DNA of 64,000 nucleotides from Pseudanabaena sp. FACHB-2040 (GTDB lineage: Bacteria > Cyanobacteriota > Cyanobacteriia > Phormidesmidales > Phormidesmidaceae). Position numbers and translations under genes: made by a program. Shown here one piece after another: positions 63,654 to 64,000 of this stretch (position 1 is the first letter of the stretch; each line of letters starts with the position of its first letter). Below the pieces are notes generated by a model. That model saw nothing but the letters and a program-made list of their open reading frames with translations, made no database searches and was not told the DNA's origin. The stretch lies in the NCBI RefSeq assembly GCF_014696715.1, contig NZ_JACJQO010000022.1, positions 62,001 through 126,000 on the forward strand, given 5' to 3'.

Positions 63654-64000
63654 ATGATAAGTTTTCTGGGTAACATCCTGCGCTGGCTGCGACATGGTGG
63701 ATTTGGCTTGCTCCTGTTTGTAGCAGTGCTGCTGCTGGCCTGGGGTACCGTGGCTCCGGTAGGAACGTTGGTCTGGTGGTTGGGGGGCGGTGCTGATGCA
63801 GTGGAGAAGCGGGTTCGGCAGCTAACAAATGGGATCAATAGCGAGGCTGGCGAAGACGGCCGCGGTAGTCCCTCGGGGCCAGTCTTAAACCATCGCGCGT
63901 TTGATCCCTCCCAAGATGCTGATGGTGCCCGAACAGCCTCAGAGCCAGCCTGCTACATCGTATTTTTGACAGGCGTGGGCGATACCTCAGCCAACGAGTT
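63654..64000 (+). CDS. Membrane-anchored protein, 3' end beyond window (partial)
   Basis: ATG 63654 opens a frame that continues to the right edge (about 115 codons visible). The N-terminus has one membrane segment (residues about 15-40, HGGFGLLLFVAVLLLAWGTV). A charged region follows, and then a new domain starting ACYIVFLTGVGDTSANE, which looks like the first strand and loop of a hydrolase-like or Rossmann domain. I recall a conserved cyanobacterial protein with this motif but no known function. The remainder is cut off. Confidence 0.65.
   Translation, partial: MISFLGNILRWLRHGGFGLLLFVAVLLLAWGTVAPVGTLVWWLGGGADAVEKRVRQLTNGINSEAGEDGRGSPSGPVLNHRAFDPSQDADGARTASEPACYIVFLTGVGDTSANE

Overview
The window is chromosomal DNA from a cyanobacterium. 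The evidence is frequent HIP1 octamers (GCGATCGC), both chlorophyll protochlorophyllide reductases (ChlL/ChlN/ChlB and light-dependent POR), V4R and phycobilisome-type proteins, a Yfr1-like small RNA, and a hetZ-like/patU-like pair. That pair points to a filamentous strain, perhaps of the Leptolyngbya type. The genus is inference. There is no rRNA operon, CRISPR array, complete insertion sequence or prophage, and no sign that the window is one large mobile island.

Layout. 1-1.7 kb: minus-strand V4R operon resembling the start of the Synechocystis slr0144-slr0152 photosystem II assembly operon. 1.9-8.1 kb: rhodanese, a Yfr1-like sRNA, then chlL - two DUF5331 genes - chlN (minus), a small membrane protein, and por. 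8.4-13.3 kb: a divergent pair (57-aa protein and XRE regulator) around a 38-bp perfect palindrome, a DUF3095 protein, a DUF2500 protein, a pyridine nucleotide oxidoreductase and a GT2 glycosyltransferase. 13.5-17 kb: gyrA followed by an MntA/HepT-type nucleotidyltransferase-HEPN pair. 17.5-25.3 kb: two small proteins, an HDAC-like deacetylase, a hypothetical protein, a large GAF/PAS diguanylate cyclase and a hypothetical protein. 25.8-31.5 kb: secreted small protein, dcd, a CobO-like protein without a Walker A motif, rph, chlB and a pentapeptide-repeat protein. 31.5-43.1 kb: Sll1717-type ATPase, a giant 5'-nucleotidase/choice-of-anchor-I protein, a TgpA-like protein lacking catalytic residues, patU-like and hetZ-like genes, and a hypothetical protein. 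43.2 kb: tRNA-Val(CAC). 44.5-50.9 kb: small membrane proteins, a hybrid histidine kinase, a dienelactone hydrolase and an SDR. 51-58.7 kb: exported proteins (SH3-like, lipoprotein, TPR-like, PhoX) and a fatty-acid-hydroxylase-type enzyme. 58.8-64 kb: GspE/PilB ATPase, PEP-CTERM protein, pirin, UBP zinc finger, a YIP1-like membrane protein and a truncated membrane protein.

How the genes fit together. The clearest theme is chlorophyll synthesis. All three subunits of the dark-operative enzyme and the light-dependent enzyme lie within 28 kb. The upstream regions of the two separate dark-enzyme loci (chlL and chlB) share an exact 14-mer, which suggests a common regulator. Other points worth following are the Yfr1-like RNA, the palindromic operator pair between the XRE gene and its divergent partner, the toxin-antitoxin-like pair placed directly behind gyrA, and several enzyme-family members that appear to have lost catalytic residues (CobO-like, TgpA-like, the nucleotidase domain and the disulfide oxidoreductase). 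Several families of short intergenic repeats are present, including a MITE-like pair with terminal inverted repeats.
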